A stretch of 64,000 nt of DNA from Blepharisma stoltei (Eukaryota > Ciliophora > Heterotrichea > Heterotrichida > Blepharismidae). This document shows, in pieces, positions 42,701 through 53,665 of this stretch; the stretch's first letter is position 1, and each line of letters begins with the position of its first letter. The notes beneath the pieces are model-generated. The model was not told where the DNA came from, searched no databases, and was given only the letters and a program-made list of their open reading frames with translations. The stretch is taken from assembly GCA_914767885.1 (NCBI GenBank), contig CAJZBQ010000024.1, positions 806,001 through 870,000 of the forward strand, in the 5' to 3' direction. The position numbers and the translations under genes are program-made.

Positions 42701-43996
42701 TTTTTCTATAAAATTTATATATATAAATTTTTTAAAAAAAAATTAACCTCCCTCCGTGATCGAATAATATTTTTTTGTTCGCTCATGGAGGGGGGAGTTA
42801 GAGAAATTGAGCTAGCGTCAAAAAGTCCAATTTTAACATTATCTTCAGCTACAATAAATGGGATTGCTACTATCAGATCTTTAAATTTGCAAAACAAATT
42901 CACTGCAGATATGAAAGCAGCAATTGAGTACAACCTTAAATGCAATATTAGTGTCGAGCTCGTACTAAGGTTTTATACAATTCATATGGCTCTTGGAGCG
43001 GCTATGATATGCATTCTTAATGGATTTATAGTAGTCACTTACAAAGATTATATAGATGAAAGCCTAGCCGCTATGTGCATTTGCTTACTTATAAGCTGGG
43101 CTACCTATTGTTTCTGGTCTGAATGTCTAATTGAGTCCAACAATCTGATGGCTTCACCTCAAAGACTTATGGAATATGCTGAACTGCCACCAGAAGGCGA
43201 ATTCGACAATGATGTTCCTTTTGTAGTCAGCAAAGGAAAAATCGAAATTAAGGATTTATTTATGAAATACCAAGAAAATTTGTCTTATGCGCTGCACGAT
43301 TTAAATATCACTATAAATCCTGGACAAAAAGTAGGCATCGTAGGTAGGACTGGGTCAGGCAAAACTTCTATTATGCAAGTATTGTTTAGGCTCATAAATC
43401 CATCATCTGGTACTATTTATATTGACGACCAAGACTATAGGATGGTTGGACTGCACAAATTGCGCAAGCAGATGTCAGTGATACCTCAGAATCCTATTAT
43501 TTTTATATCAAGTTTCCGAGACAATATCGATCCTTTCCACGAATACTCTGAAGAAGATATCATAAAAGCCTGCAAGCAGGCTAGTTTAGGAGATCTAATC
43601 AATTCTTTACCAAATGGTCTCGAAACAATGTTTACTGGCGATAGCGTCAATTTATCAGAAGGAGAAAAACAGCTAGTCTGCCTCGCAAGAGCTTTTATAA
43701 GGAACAATAAAATTGTCGTCATGGATGAGGCAACGGCCAATGTTGACCAGAAAACAGACAAAATAATCCACGACAAAATAAAAAGCACTTTTATTAGTAG
43801 CACATTGCTAATAATTGCGCATAGACTAAGGACTATCATTGATAGTGATATGATCATTGTGATGGAAGATGGGACTTGTAAAGAAAAGGGGACGCCAAAA
43901 GAGCTTGGAGAGAATCAAGATTCGCTGTTTAGAAGCTTGATTCTGCATACTGGGCCTGAAGAATCACAACATTTGCTTGGAAGCTTAGGGGTTTAA
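36702..43996 (+). CDS. ABCC-type (MRP-like) ABC transporter with four inserts
   Basis: Removing IESs at 37251-37324, 37813-37883, 38080-41114 and 42448-42800 gives one 1,253-aa frame. It starts MKAVFAYDKANIFQDLF with UGA-encoded Trp in MSWAYQPLQFW. The order is TMD1, NBD1 (Walker A GSVGSGKSSLL, signature LSGGQKARISLARAV, Walker B IILLDDP), TMD2 (SVYFDKNQSGRMMNRFSKD), NBD2 (GRTGSGKTSIMQ, LSEGEKQLVCLARAF, IVVMDEATANVD). In NBD1 the residue after Walker B is Asp rather than Glu, usual in ABCC proteins whose first site is non-hydrolytic. ABCC transporters export organic anions and conjugates. Confidence 0.93.
37251..37324. other. Short IES in the ABCC gene, 74 bp
   Basis: TA-bounded; removal joins DYKGMIPNL to AAELEFLHGLVPTMM in TMD1. 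Confidence 0.75.
37813..37883. other. Short IES in the ABCC gene, 71 bp
   Basis: TA-bounded; removal joins VVTLLILNY to NLSCKMSVLAFYTLIM in TMD1. Stops in all continuing frames show that it cannot be coding. Confidence 0.72.
38080..41114. mobile_element. 3.0-kb TIR element with internal satellite, in the ABCC gene
   Basis: The two ends are inverted copies starting TATAGAACTTTCTCTTCAAT and continuing for about 300 bp (GCGCGAAAAGACGTGCATC, CCTTCTCCATAAGAG, TACTCGTCAAA-type stretches). Between the arms are about twelve tandem units of roughly 172 bp. TA lies at both junctions, and removal joins KIPEDDL to SEPTDNLLKKEKTQVTAIND, just before NBD1. No transposase frame is present. Confidence 0.88.
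38590..40770. repeat. Tandem satellite, about 12 units of about 172 bp
   Basis: Each unit contains TTTTCCGCTTTCTGGACTCG followed by AGCACAAATTCATTTTTGAA, then GTTCGTTTAAGCCGCCATCT, TTAAAACTCTTAAGTCACCA and CTTGCGGTTTCATTG. The first unit is diverged. Units differ by a few percent and by short deletions (for example near 39870), as expected of an array evolving by unequal exchange. It lies wholly inside the TIR element. Confidence 0.88.
42448..42800. mobile_element. MITE family A (353 bp) in the ABCC gene
   Basis: TTACTCTCCCCCCTCCGAACAAAACC at the left and TTGTTCGCTCATGGAGGGGGGAGTTA at the right, with inner copies of the motif. Removal joins RLIVPITKIL to REIELASKSPILTLSSATIN in TMD2, as in other ABCC proteins. 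Confidence 0.88.
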
Positions 43997-44290
43997 ATTT
44001 AAATTAATATTTTTTGCTAGTAATTTTGGAAGTTAATATTGGGGATAATAGAAAGTTAAAAAGGCAATAATAAAGGCTAAGAAATTTCTTAACTAAAATG
44101 CCAGAAATATTTAAAGCGCTTGATTGATGGAAGATTCGAACCATTCTTATCAGATAATAATTTTTATCTAGAATATTTTTTCAAATATTTAGTAAAATTT
44201 GCAGTTGTATAGTAGTATTCAAATTGCAGATTAGCTACATTAGTCGAATAAATCATTATTATAGCTTTAAATAAATTTAATATTATTAAA

Positions 44291-45367
44291 TTAGTAAAAA
44301 AGTACTTTGGTATTTTTATGCACCTCTATCTCACACCCATATGCATTCCCACCAATAAACACTTTTCCTAGCTGAGGCATTTTCACAAATTTTTTCGATA
44401 AATATGCGATTCCTCCCTTCCCTAAATAATTATCAGACAAATTAAGAGAGCCTAAGTTGCTCAGTTTATCCAAGGATTTAGACAAACAGATAGCTCCATT
44501 AACAGTAATCATGTTGGCACTAAGAGATAGCTCATTTAAACATAAAAGACTTGGAAAAGCCTTAATTAAATGAGAAACACCTTCATCTCCTAATGAATTT
44601 GCAGTCAAATACAATGACTTTAAATTTTCAAGAGCGCTTAAAGCAGCTGATAAATGAGCAGCTCCATCTGGACCAATGTTATTTGACCTTAAATTCAATA
44701 ATTCTAGTGTAGTGCAATCTTTAAGCCCTTTAGCTAAATGCAAAACTCCACTTGGTCCAATATTTTTACTATCCAAATTCAAAATTTTTAAATTTGATGT
44801 ATATGATAATAGAAATCCTAAATGTTGACAGTCAAGTGGCTTAGGGTTATTATTTAAGGTCAAATTGTTAAGCTCTCCACGGCTTTCTAAAACTTGTTTA
44901 TATATTTGTCTGACTTCTGAGTTCATAGTCTGCTCAGTCCTTCTGTAGTAATTACTAACAGGCTTTAAATTTTCAGGCAAAGTTACGTCAGCAGAAGACT
45001 GCACAAATCCGACTGTGAGATGCATCAAATTATTTATGTCAAATTTAAAATTCAACACTTCAAGATGGGCTCGGAAAATTGATGATGAAGGCATATGAAT
45101 AGGAAAATTCAAGGCATCTGGGAGCTGGCTGCCAAATTCTATTAGCTTTATAGCCTCTTCAATTAAAAATATTTTAGATTCAACCATACTTGTTGCTGCC
45201 GAATGAAACGAGTCTGCTTGAGCCCTAATTTTAGATATAAGCTCATTTACAGCCTGGTCTATTTGCTGAGGAAGCTCATCATTCATAAAATCATGCAAAC
45301 GTTTGTGCTCTGAGATAAGCAGAGATTGCATGTCAATTACACCTTGAAGACTTGATAAAGATGCCAT
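44291..45367 (-). CDS. Leucine-rich-repeat protein, RNase-inhibitor type
   Basis: The single frame is 358 aa. The first 150 residues are helical, including a coiled-coil-like part (LPQQIDQAVNELISKIRAQA). From residue about 185 there are five to six LRRs of about 28 residues (LKILNLDSKNIGPSGVLHLA, LELLNLRSNNIGPDGAAHLS, LKSLYLTANSLGDEGVSHLI), followed by LGSLNLSDNYLGKGGIAYLS. Such LRRs mediate protein binding. The partner and function are unknown. Confidence 0.85.
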   Translation of the reverse strand: MASLSSLQGVIDMQSLLISEHKRLHDFMNDELPQQIDQAVNELISKIRAQADSFHSAATSMVESKIFLIEEAIKLIEFGSQLPDALNFPIHMPSSSIFRAHLEVLNFKFDINNLMHLTVGFVQSSADVTLPENLKPVSNYYRRTEQTMNSEVRQIYKQVLESRGELNNLTLNNNPKPLDCQHLGFLLSYTSNLKILNLDSKNIGPSGVLHLAKGLKDCTTLELLNLRSNNIGPDGAAHLSAALSALENLKSLYLTANSLGDEGVSHLIKAFPSLLCLNELSLSANMITVNGAICLSKSLDKLSNLGSLNLSDNYLGKGGIAYLSKKFVKMPQLGKVFIGGNAYGCEIEVHKNTKVLFY

Positions 45368-45716
45368 TTAAGAATAAATAATTTATGATATTTGAATTAC
45401 ATAAATATCCTTGTCTTTTCTTTGACAAAATAATCTAGATGCACGAATTAGCAATTACTATTGAAATTTCCCTTTTTTCAATTTTCTTCTTGCTATATGC
45501 AAGGGAATTTGCTATCATTTTTTCAATTATTTACCTTTTGCAAAGTTAATTTTTAGTGAAGCCAGGAGCAAGATAGATTAAGTCAAACTTTTTATAGTAA
45601 TGCAAATCATAAAAGATAAGTAAAACAAAATTTTATCCAGTACAGCCAATAATGCCTTCAATTTCAATTATTAAACTAATTAGAAGAATAAATGATTTCC
45701 TTATAAATCAGAGAAA

Positions 45717-47546
45717 TTAATTATGGAAATATTGGTCTTCCAAAGCTGGCAAGATAACTCCTCTGACATCTCCAAAGCCAATGGTGAAGTTTTCATTACA
45801 TTACATTAGAATTTATATCGCTTAACGTCCACTACGGGGTTACAACTCCAGGTTTATCACTCGCCTTTCGTCGCATCGGGCCCACCAGTCTGCTGGAGAC
45901 AAACTCGCTTTGATCACCAGGGTGCTTCCAGGGCAAATGTCCACGTCTTCGACGGCTCATGGATGAGCTACTTGCTTGTTACATGGGTTGCTTTTCCGAA
46001 AAACCCAAAAAATGGATTTTTCTGGTCGGCTATCGGCAAAAAGGAAAATGCAAAGCCTGGGACGTAACGCCCAGTTTCACGCTAGGGAGTTGCCGAATGG
46101 TCCAGAGGACTTTGCTGGGCTTCCCCTTTCCAACCTTGCACCCTCCTTCCCCACGAGGAAAAATCCACCCCTGAGAATAGACTTGGGCTAGGCTCTGAAA
46201 GCTACCAGAATTGCTTACCTAGCATTGCTGTCCATCTCTGAAATGGTAAAACCTTGCCGGATATAATTAAAATATGAGTCGAGGCTGCATGGCCGGGAGG
46301 CCATGCCCAGACGAAGACGCCATATTTTAATTATAATGGTGAAGTTTTCACTTTCTGCTTTTCCAACAATAATAAGCTCATCACCGTCATTTAAAAATGA
46401 TCTAGTCTCTCCATTTGGCAAAGCCACAGGAGTTTTACCATTAGTTGACATTTCTAGCAAGCATCCTAAGCTATCAGGAGTAGGTCCAGAAATAGTGCCA
46501 GTTCCTAATAAATCGCCAGGTCTCATATTGCATCCACTCACAGAATGGTGGGCTAGCATTTGATAAATAGACCAATACAGGTGCTGCAGATTGGTAGTCG
46601 ATATCTTGTGAGGCTCTGACAGTGAAGGAGTCTTAATGAAAGTTTCTATAGTAATGTTAAATGATGTAGGAGGATCTTCTCTTAAATAAGGTAGTGGGAC
46701 TGGATCTTGGGCTGGGAGTCCAGTAGTAAAAGGCTCCAATGCAAGGGTTGTTATAATCCATGGTGAAATTGAAGTTTGGAAGTTCTTTGCTGTAAATGGA
46801 CCTAAAGGCACATATTCCCAGCTTTGAATATCCCTAGCAGACCAATCATTAAGCAATACCAGCCCAAAAACGTGCTCACTTGCGACTGCAATGTTAATTG
46901 GTTCTCCAAGCTTATTTAATTTTCCTCCCAAAAACACCCCAATTTCGACCTCATGATCAAGCTTTTTGCAAGAACTAAAAACTGGGTCAGGGCTGTCTAA
47001 AAGTTTTATTTGCCCACGTGGTCTTTTTACTGGGTGCCTAGATACCACAACTGATGACGACCTCCCATGATACCCGACAGGTAATCTCAGCCAATTGTCT
47101 TGCAAAGCATTTTGAGGGCCTCTAAACATGCATCCGACATTAAAAGCGTGATTTCTAGAAGCATAAAAATCTGTGTAGTCACCAATATTCACTGGTAAGG
47201 TATTAGTAAATTCTGAGATCGGGATAAGGATTTTAGCTTTTAGTTGCTCATTGTCACGGACAAGTGGGTTTTCAGCTGCAAAAAGGGCTTGGATTTTTGA
47301 TCTGTAAGCACGCCAAAGAGCCTTATCTTCACTCATAAAGGAATTAAGGGTTGGATTGGAGAAGAAATGAGTGTTCGAGAGCTCTTGGAAGAATCCTTCT
47401 GCTTCAAGGGCTGCTAAGTCGACCACAAAGTCACCGATTCTGCTTACACACCGAGGATTTGGGTTGTGAGTCGAAAATCCAGTTCCAAATGGAATATTTG
47501 CAAGCGGAAAGTGACTATCTTGTGATACCAATATGAAGGATGCCAT
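45717..47546 (-). CDS. FAH: Fumarylacetoacetase, split by a retroposon
   Basis: It cleaves fumarylacetoacetate to fumarate and acetoacetate, the last step of tyrosine breakdown. The start at MASFILVSQDSHFPLANIPF was preferred over an upstream ATG. The metal and catalytic residues are present: YTDFYASRNHA, LDHEVEIGVFLG, NDWSARDIQSWEYVPLGPF, and GTGTISG. A retroposon (45796-46334) cuts the last strands; removing it with one target copy gives GKAESENFTIGFGDVRGVIL, which matches the family with no gap. The product is 424 aa, against about 420 in animals. Confidence 0.95.
45796..46334 (-). mobile_element. Retroposon, family S2 (539 bp), in FAH
   Basis: A perfect 16-bp duplication, AATGGTGAAGTTTTCA (45780-45795, 46335-46350), flanks it. 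On the minus strand the head TATAATTAAAATATGGCG is repeated in inverse about 60 bp later (CATATTTTAATTATAT), forming a stem around a second hairpin (GCATGGCC..GGCCATGC). The tail is (AATGT)n. It is closely related to 53666-54241 and 2724-2879. The duplication contains no TA. Confidence 0.9.
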
Positions 47547-47589
47547 AATTATAGGCCACATCAATAAGATTTTAATAAGCCAAATTAAT

Positions 47590-48159
47590 TTACAGGATCC
47601 TAAGGTATCCTCTTAATGTTGACAAATTCATTCCTTCCAGTTGCCTTCTGAACCCTTCATTAGGAAGGACACAATTTCGCTTATTCCTGACGTACTGTAA
47701 AGCCTTTAAAAAAGAAGTGTTATTCTTCGCCATTATATATGAAATAACGACTGATGCACTTCTGGACACCCCAGCTGCACAGTGGACTAACACTTTTTGG
47801 TTGTGTTTTAAATGTCGGTGTATGAATTTTAAAGCATCAGGGAGGTGTCTTGATATATTTTCTGCTGGACTATCTTGGATTTGTATAAAATGATAAGTAA
47901 TCCCTGGAAATCTTGGAGCAATTTGTGTATTTTCAAGAAGTTGCACAACAAATTTGATCCCTGTTCGCTTTAAAAGAGCTTCGTTTCCTCCTGCACCCAA
48001 GCCACCTAAAAAGAGATTGTGATCAATTTCATGCATTGGCACAAGAGTTGCTGCCATTGCTTGAGAAAAGGTGATTGCTTCCATAAGTATTTTATTACGC
48101 AAAAATTTAAATAGCAAGTCTCTGGATTTATATTTACTTGGCTCTTGCAGTATGCTCAT
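47590..48159 (-). CDS. Dual-specificity protein phosphatase
   Basis: The 189-aa frame has the DUSP core: HEIDHNLFLGGLGAGGNEA, IKFVVQLLENT, the general-acid loop IQIQDSPAENI, and the P-loop VLVHCAAGVSRSASVVISYI (HCx5R). It ends FRRQLEGMNL. It removes phosphate from Tyr and Ser/Thr, probably on kinases. It lies only 43 bp upstream of FAH on the same strand. A later ATG (MEAITFSQ) is an alternative start. Confidence 0.9.
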   Translation of the reverse strand: MSILQEPSKYKSRDLLFKFLRNKILMEAITFSQAMAATLVPMHEIDHNLFLGGLGAGGNEALLKRTGIKFVVQLLENTQIAPRFPGITYHFIQIQDSPAENISRHLPDALKFIHRHLKHNQKVLVHCAAGVSRSASVVISYIMAKNNTSFLKALQYVRNKRNCVLPNEGFRRQLEGMNLSTLRGYLRIL

Positions 48160-48364
48160 TAATCAGAATGTTGGCCTTGGGCGTCTTCCCAGTGGCTCTG
48201 AAAAAATCTTACAGCATGAAAAATATTGAATAATCTCTTATTTAAATTTACAAATTCTATTAATATTCAAATTGGCTTTGCTGGCAATTTGGTGAGAAAA
48301 AGCTTTTATTTTAATTAAATATCTAATAAATTTTAAGATAAGCTGATATAAGTATCTCACACTA

Positions 48365-48732
48365 ACTCCCCCCCCCCTCCGTGAGTGAACAAAAAAATTT
48401 TGTTCACTCACGGAGGGGGTTAATTTTTTTTTTTTTTAAAAAAATTTATATATAAATTTTATATAAAAAAATATTTTTTTTCGAATTTAAAAAAATCCTA
48501 ATTCACAAAAATTGGAAAGCAAATATTAATTTAATTTATAAATTTATGTTTTAAAAAGCAATTCGTTTTAAAATTAAACAGAATTAGCTCTAGATTTCAT
48601 TATAATAATTATCATTTATATATCAAATTTTTTTTCCATAAAAAATTTTTGTTCACTCACGGAGGGTGGGTTTTTGGGCAAAAAATAGCGATTTTCTAAT
48701 GGTTTTGTTCACTCACGGAGGGGGGGGGAGTA
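48365..48732. mobile_element. MITE family A, intergenic (368 bp)
   Basis: TAACTCCCCCCCCCTCCGTGAG at the left forms a hairpin with TTGTTCACTCACGGAGGGGG 30 bp on. The right end has direct copies ending CACGGAGGGGGGGGGAGTAA. It is the mirror image of 34454-34842 and lies between the phosphatase and the heptad-repeat gene. Confidence 0.88.
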
Positions 48733-48787
48733 AGATATTTTATTTCTTTAAGATGGCACATTTAGAATTTAATTCTCAGAGTTATCA

Positions 48788-49297
48788 TTATTTAGCTTGA
48801 GCTAGAAGCTTATTTAATGATTCAGTTTGCGAGGCTAAAAGACTTAAAACTGAATTTTCAAATTGGTTGAATTTCCCTTCAATTTGATCAATCTTTGTAC
48901 CGATATCTTGAACTCTGTTGTCGATCTGCTGGACTTTGGTGTCGATCTGCTGGACTTTGGTGTCGATCTGCTGGACTTTGGTGTCGATCTTCTGGACTTT
49001 GGTGTCGATCTGCTGAACTTTGGTGCCGATTTCTCCAATTTCTTCTTCCATGTGCTCGACTTTGGCTTCTATCTGCTGGACTTTGGTGTCGATCTGCTGG
49101 ACTTTGGTTTCGATCTGCTGGACTTTGGTTTCAATCTGCTGGACTTTGGTGTCGATCTGCTGGACTTTGGTGTCGATTTGCTCTACATTGGCCTCAATGG
49201 TTTCAACTCTGGTCTCAACTGTCTTTAGTCTAGAGTCGAAATCTGTGAATCTTTCTGTAAAGTCAGACTCTACGTCGCTATGAATTTGTCTTTTCAT
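48788..49297 (-). CDS. Heptad-repeat coiled-coil protein
   Basis: The ATG at 49297 gives MKRQIHSDVESDFTERFTDF, 169 aa. The core is about 14 tandem copies of a 7-residue unit Q-Q-I-(D/E)-T-K-V (21 bp at DNA level: GATCTGCTGGACTTTGGTGTC on the plus strand). These form a parallel coiled coil, broken once by EHMEEEIGEIG. The repeats are nearly identical in DNA, so they can expand or contract. The frame is open upstream to 49357 but without an ATG. Confidence 0.8.
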   Translation of the reverse strand: MKRQIHSDVESDFTERFTDFDSRLKTVETRVETIEANVEQIDTKVQQIDTKVQQIETKVQQIETKVQQIDTKVQQIEAKVEHMEEEIGEIGTKVQQIDTKVQKIDTKVQQIDTKVQQIDTKVQQIDNRVQDIGTKIDQIEGKFNQFENSVLSLLASQTESLNKLLAQAK

Positions 49298-49369
49298 AGT
49301 CCTGTACTCATCTGAGCTGAACCAGTAGCTTACCTTATCTGTGATGAGCAAAATCACTGAAATCCTATT

Positions 49370-49923
49370 TTGAGAAAATAAAAGTTTTTTGGAAATAGAC
49401 TTCTTGTTTCATGTAACTAAAAATTATTATAATAATAAATTCTCTAGCTGAGTCTGTTAAATTTTAGATAGCTTATATGCGAATCTAAATTTAGAAAATA
49501 GATAAGATCTTTCTAAAATATAAGATTAGAATTTGGAAAACAAAAACCAATTAATTATAGAGGAGACTGGGAGTTATATCTGACTTATCTGAAGAACTTT
49601 TTCTATCCATTTTATTATATCAGTCTATGAAACTTAGATACAATATGATTGAATTAGCAAAGAACCCATTTAAATATTTATCAAATTAAATTATTTTTGG
49701 CCTTAGCAACTCTATTTTCTTATATAATGATTAAGATTCTCAATGATAAATTTATTGCTATTTTTATCAGCTTATTATTTTTATTAATTTAGCTTTGTTT
49801 AAAATGAGAAATATTCTGTGAATCTTTTTATCTATTCAGATATTAATCAAGACAAATTTCTTCTATTCTCCATTTTTTGGTTAAAAGAAATAGACTAATA
49901 ATTTTGATTTATTTTAAGGTAAT
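49370..49923. other. Intergenic, no feature seen
   Basis: AT-rich sequence between the heptad-repeat gene and acyl-CoA synthetase copy 1. The same holds for 36199-36701, 45368-45716, 52876-53649 and 56802-57606: no motif, element end or protein-like frame recognised. Confidence 0.5.
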
Positions 49924-52875
49924 CTAGTTAGAAGAATATAAGTAATCAATCACTTCTTGGAAAAATTTTCTTGCATCATGTCTTTTAATCTTAAAAGTGT
50001 CTGTCAAAAACATCGTACCCGGCGCTATCATATTTGGGTGCAAATAAAGCTTTCTTATCAATTCAAATCCATTTAGTTTTGATTCTTTTCCAATTCTATT
50101 CATATCATTCAGCACCATCTCAACAACTGTCGGGTTTTGACAAATTTCTTCCCAGCTTCCTTTTATGTCATGCTCTTTAGCCCAAGTTTCCAACTCATTC
50201 CTATCCGGAATCACAATCCCAACAAGGAAGCTCTGCAAAGAATCCCCATACACAAATGATAAAGCGACATATTGGCTTTTAACATAAGCATTTTCTATTT
50301 TTTCTGGAGCCACATATTCTCCTTGTGCTAACTTAAAAATATTTTTTTTCCTGTCAATGAGTTTTAATGAGCCATTACTCCTTATAAGTCCAACGTCTCC
50401 AGTATGGAACCAACCGTCTTCATCAATAACTTCGCTTGTCAATTCTTTTAGCTTAAAATAGCCTGTGGTTATGCAAGGCCCTCTGAAGCATACTTCACCT
50501 GCTGGACATCTTTTCATCTTTTCGTCTACATAATTAGAAGTATAGCCCATGTCAGGGATATCTACAAGCTTTAATTCGACACAGCCTAAAGGACCGCCGA
50601 CGTGTCCGGATTCTGGGTCATTGTCGTGAGTGATAGTGGTAGGGCCAGATGTTTCAGTAGGAGTAGGATTAAAGATTCGGGTCTCCTTTTATATCATGAT
50701 CAAGGCAAGCCTTTAGGGAAGCTTGCTCAGCTGCAGACGAACGCCCCTGCTTGTCAGCCATCCATCAGAGATAGCTCTGCTTGGCTTGGAGTACAGGATT
50801 TAGGAAATTGACAGCAGCTGCTTTAGTGACTGAAGCTTTACTAGATATAAACTCCCTAGCTAGTTATAGTTTCAACAACAATACTTTTGTCGTTTGCACA
50901 AATTGCCTCAAAAGATAAAATGCTTTGTTCGCAAATGCTCAGCAGAAAGACACTTCATTGACGGACGAGTGAGGTATAGCCCTACTGAAACATAATTATT
51001 TTCCATTTTCTGTTCAGTTTGGCTTCTGTCTGCAGAATGGCCATAAGCTCTAAACAGCCCAGAATAAGGCATTTGATTAAATCGCCATTTTATTTGTGTG
51101 TCAGATGTTTCAGTAAGGCCATATCCTTCAAGAATTGGGCAGCATAAGGCAATTTTCATAAATTCCAGGACTTCTGGAGAAATGGGAGCTGAAGCAGTGG
51201 CAACAACCCTGATATTATTTCCAAGCATTCTTCTGATTTTTTTAAAGATTAATGAATCATAGAATTTATGGTGATATTCTGCTTTGCTCCTCAAATTTTC
51301 AAGTTTCGCAGCTAAAGCTTTTTTAATCAATTTTGCTTTAAACCCTGTTTGTTTTGATAAATTGCTATTAATCAAATCATAAAATCTATTTAGCACCCTA
51401 GGAACACTCGCAAAAATCGAAGGCTTCAGCAAGGCTAAATCATCTTTAAGCTTCAAAGGGTCGCCTCTATAAAATCCAACAGAAGCGCCTGCATAAGTCA
51501 TGGCAAGCATAAAATACCTTTCATACACATGGGCTAGAGGTAAATATGAAATATGGATATCATAAGGCTGTGGTGTGAAAACCTGAAAAGCAGCTGCCAT
51601 GCTTGAAACAATATTTAAATGAGTCGTAATCACGCCTTTAGAATTCCCGGTGGTCCCACTTGTATAAGTCAGAGTAAAAATATCATCAGGCGACGGTGGG
51701 TTGTATTCTGCTTGATTTTTGGCGCCATGTGCTAAAATGTCTTGGAAATCGTACAAAGTTATCCCGGCTTCTCATGCATGTTAAAATGACATGATACACC
51801 ACCTGCCCTCTTAGCGCCTGCAGTCAGAAATGCCCATTGCTGATTTGATGGAATACAATTCTGGGATAAGCTGACTGCATACTCATTTCGGATTAACTTT
51901 TTATATTTGGGGAGATGGAACGTCACAGTTTTAAAACGATCGCCCAACACAACCAGAGGAAGTTCTTGGACTATCGGACAATTTTTCCCTGCGCGATAAA
52001 AGGCGTTATGTCATAGACTTCGAGTTTCATTTTGGTCAACGACCCACAGAAAATTTATTTAAGAATTTTTTGCAAGACAACCCGTTGACACGAAGCATGA
52101 TGTCCTAGAGTCTCTTATTCTTGGTTAGTGAGTGCATTACCTCAATCATGAGGAACAACACAGTGTAAAGCCGTGCCAGGACTGGCAAGCAAACTATAGA
52201 GTATAATGGAGATGAATACCACTTCAGCGTGCAGGAACTTCTCTATAGTAAGATAGATTGAATCCCAGCTTCTCTTGCATTGGCACGATCTTCGTCGCTT
52301 GCTCTTTCCATAACTATTAAATACTCCAAATACTCTGCCAAACCTTCACGTTTTAATGCCAGCACTTTTTCTATTTTTTCGTGAGCTAAAAACAAGGTAT
52401 GCATTTTGGTCTGATTTAAAATTAATTTCATTGACTCCTCCCCTAAGGTGTCATAAAAAGGGACTGTAGTGATATTGTAAAGAATGCAAGCCATATCAGC
52501 AATAACCCATTCTTCCCTATTTTTTGAGTATAAACCTAAGAAGCTGAGTCTGCGATGCCCATGCTTTTCTTTAGGAGTCAAATTTAGCGCAATAAGCCCA
52601 GACCCGAAATTTTTGGCAAGGTCGTTGATTTCTCGATAATTTTTTCAATCATAGTGGTCCTCTCTAAAAGTGCCTAAGAAGCGGTTATTCGGAAACCTTT
52701 GAAACGCATTGATGATAGCGTCGAAGATAGTGTGAATGCTTGGCCCTGGGCCTGTCAGCAAACCGTTGACGTACTTAGGATGGCGGTAAATCCTGGACTC
52801 ACCTTCCTTTTCGTCTCCGACCCATGCGGAGTATTCTATTTTTCTTGTCTCTTCGTTGCTTGTGCAGGCACCCAT
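49924..52875 (-). CDS. Long-chain acyl-CoA synthetase, copy 1, with two retroposons
   Basis: It activates long-chain fatty acids with ATP and CoA. After removal of elements at 50660-51101 and 51780-52261 the product is 664 aa. UGA is read as Trp in EDHYDWKNYRE. Motifs in order: LTYTSGTTGNSKGV (AMP-binding P-loop), HISYLPLAHVYERYF, EGYGLTETSGP, GWFHTGDVGLI and DRKKNIFKLAQGEYVAPEKI. The N-terminal MGACTSNEE may be N-myristoylated at Gly2, which would place it on membranes. It is a tandem duplicate of the gene at 54580-56801. Confidence 0.93.
50660..51101 (-). mobile_element. Retroposon (442 bp) in acyl-CoA synthetase copy 1
   Basis: CAGATGTTTCAGTA flanks it on both sides (50646-50659, 51102-51115). 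On the minus strand the head is CAAATAAAATGGCGATTTAA. Removal restores the conserved GYGLTETSGPTT motif, which is strong evidence that excision is exact. Confidence 0.87.
51780..52261 (+). mobile_element. Retroposon (about 482 bp) in acyl-CoA synthetase copy 1
   Basis: The 19-bp flanks, ATCCC(G/A)GCTTCTC(A/T)TGCAT, differ at two sites, so it is older than its neighbours. The head is weak (GTTAAAATGACATG). Removal gives NAREAGITLYDFQDIL, as in copy 2. It shares a 5' stretch with the UGDH element. Confidence 0.78.
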
Positions 52876-53665
52876 ATTTTATAATTTTCGACACGTATTG
52901 GAGAATTTTCATAGGTTGATATTAATAAAAATTTTTTAGCTTAATCTTTGAAAATTAGAAAAAGGTAATTTTCAGGCATTTATTAATTTCAATTATTGGC
53001 TTGCAAAGGAAAAATATTTTGATCGGTAGAATTTTTATCAAATGAATTATTATAATTTAAAATAAATTAAGAGGAGGGCCAGTGAAATTATATAAAGGTT
53101 GTAAACTATATATCTTAATATTTTTAAAATAAAAAGGAATACGGATTAAATAAAAATCTATTAAAGCTCTGATCAGAATAATTTAAATGAAAGGAATTAA
53201 GTGAATACCTTTGTATGGTAAGTTTTGGTTTATAAACTGTTCTGATTGGATTGATATATTTTAAATTGTTCAATAAGAAATTCTACAAGTATGTATCTGG
53301 CTGTATAAAAGACTCTAAATTATTATCTTAATTCTATTTACTAATAAGATTGCTGATTTTGCAGATCCAGCAAGGTTTCAAGTTACTCTTTGTATGCTGA
53401 CTTCATCCATTTATGTCTAATAATTTCTAAAATAACCAAAGAGAAATAGAATTTTTTTTTAAATGCTTAAAGCCTATAATTATAATCAAATATTAGCCCA
53501 TTTTATAAGAAAGCATTCTTTTTTTAGGATTGGAAAGGAAAGAGACTCTTTTGCTTGATTATATTAAGGTTAAAATTTATTAATTGACCATTAACAAATT
53601 CAGAGCAAGAATTGAAAAAATAGGACAAAATTATTAGTTTATTATAATTTGAGACAAATTAAGCC

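Noticed and set aside
48863-49283. Plus-strand open frames over the heptad-repeat gene.
   Set aside because: They are shadows caused by the 21-bp period; the minus strand gives a sensible coiled coil.
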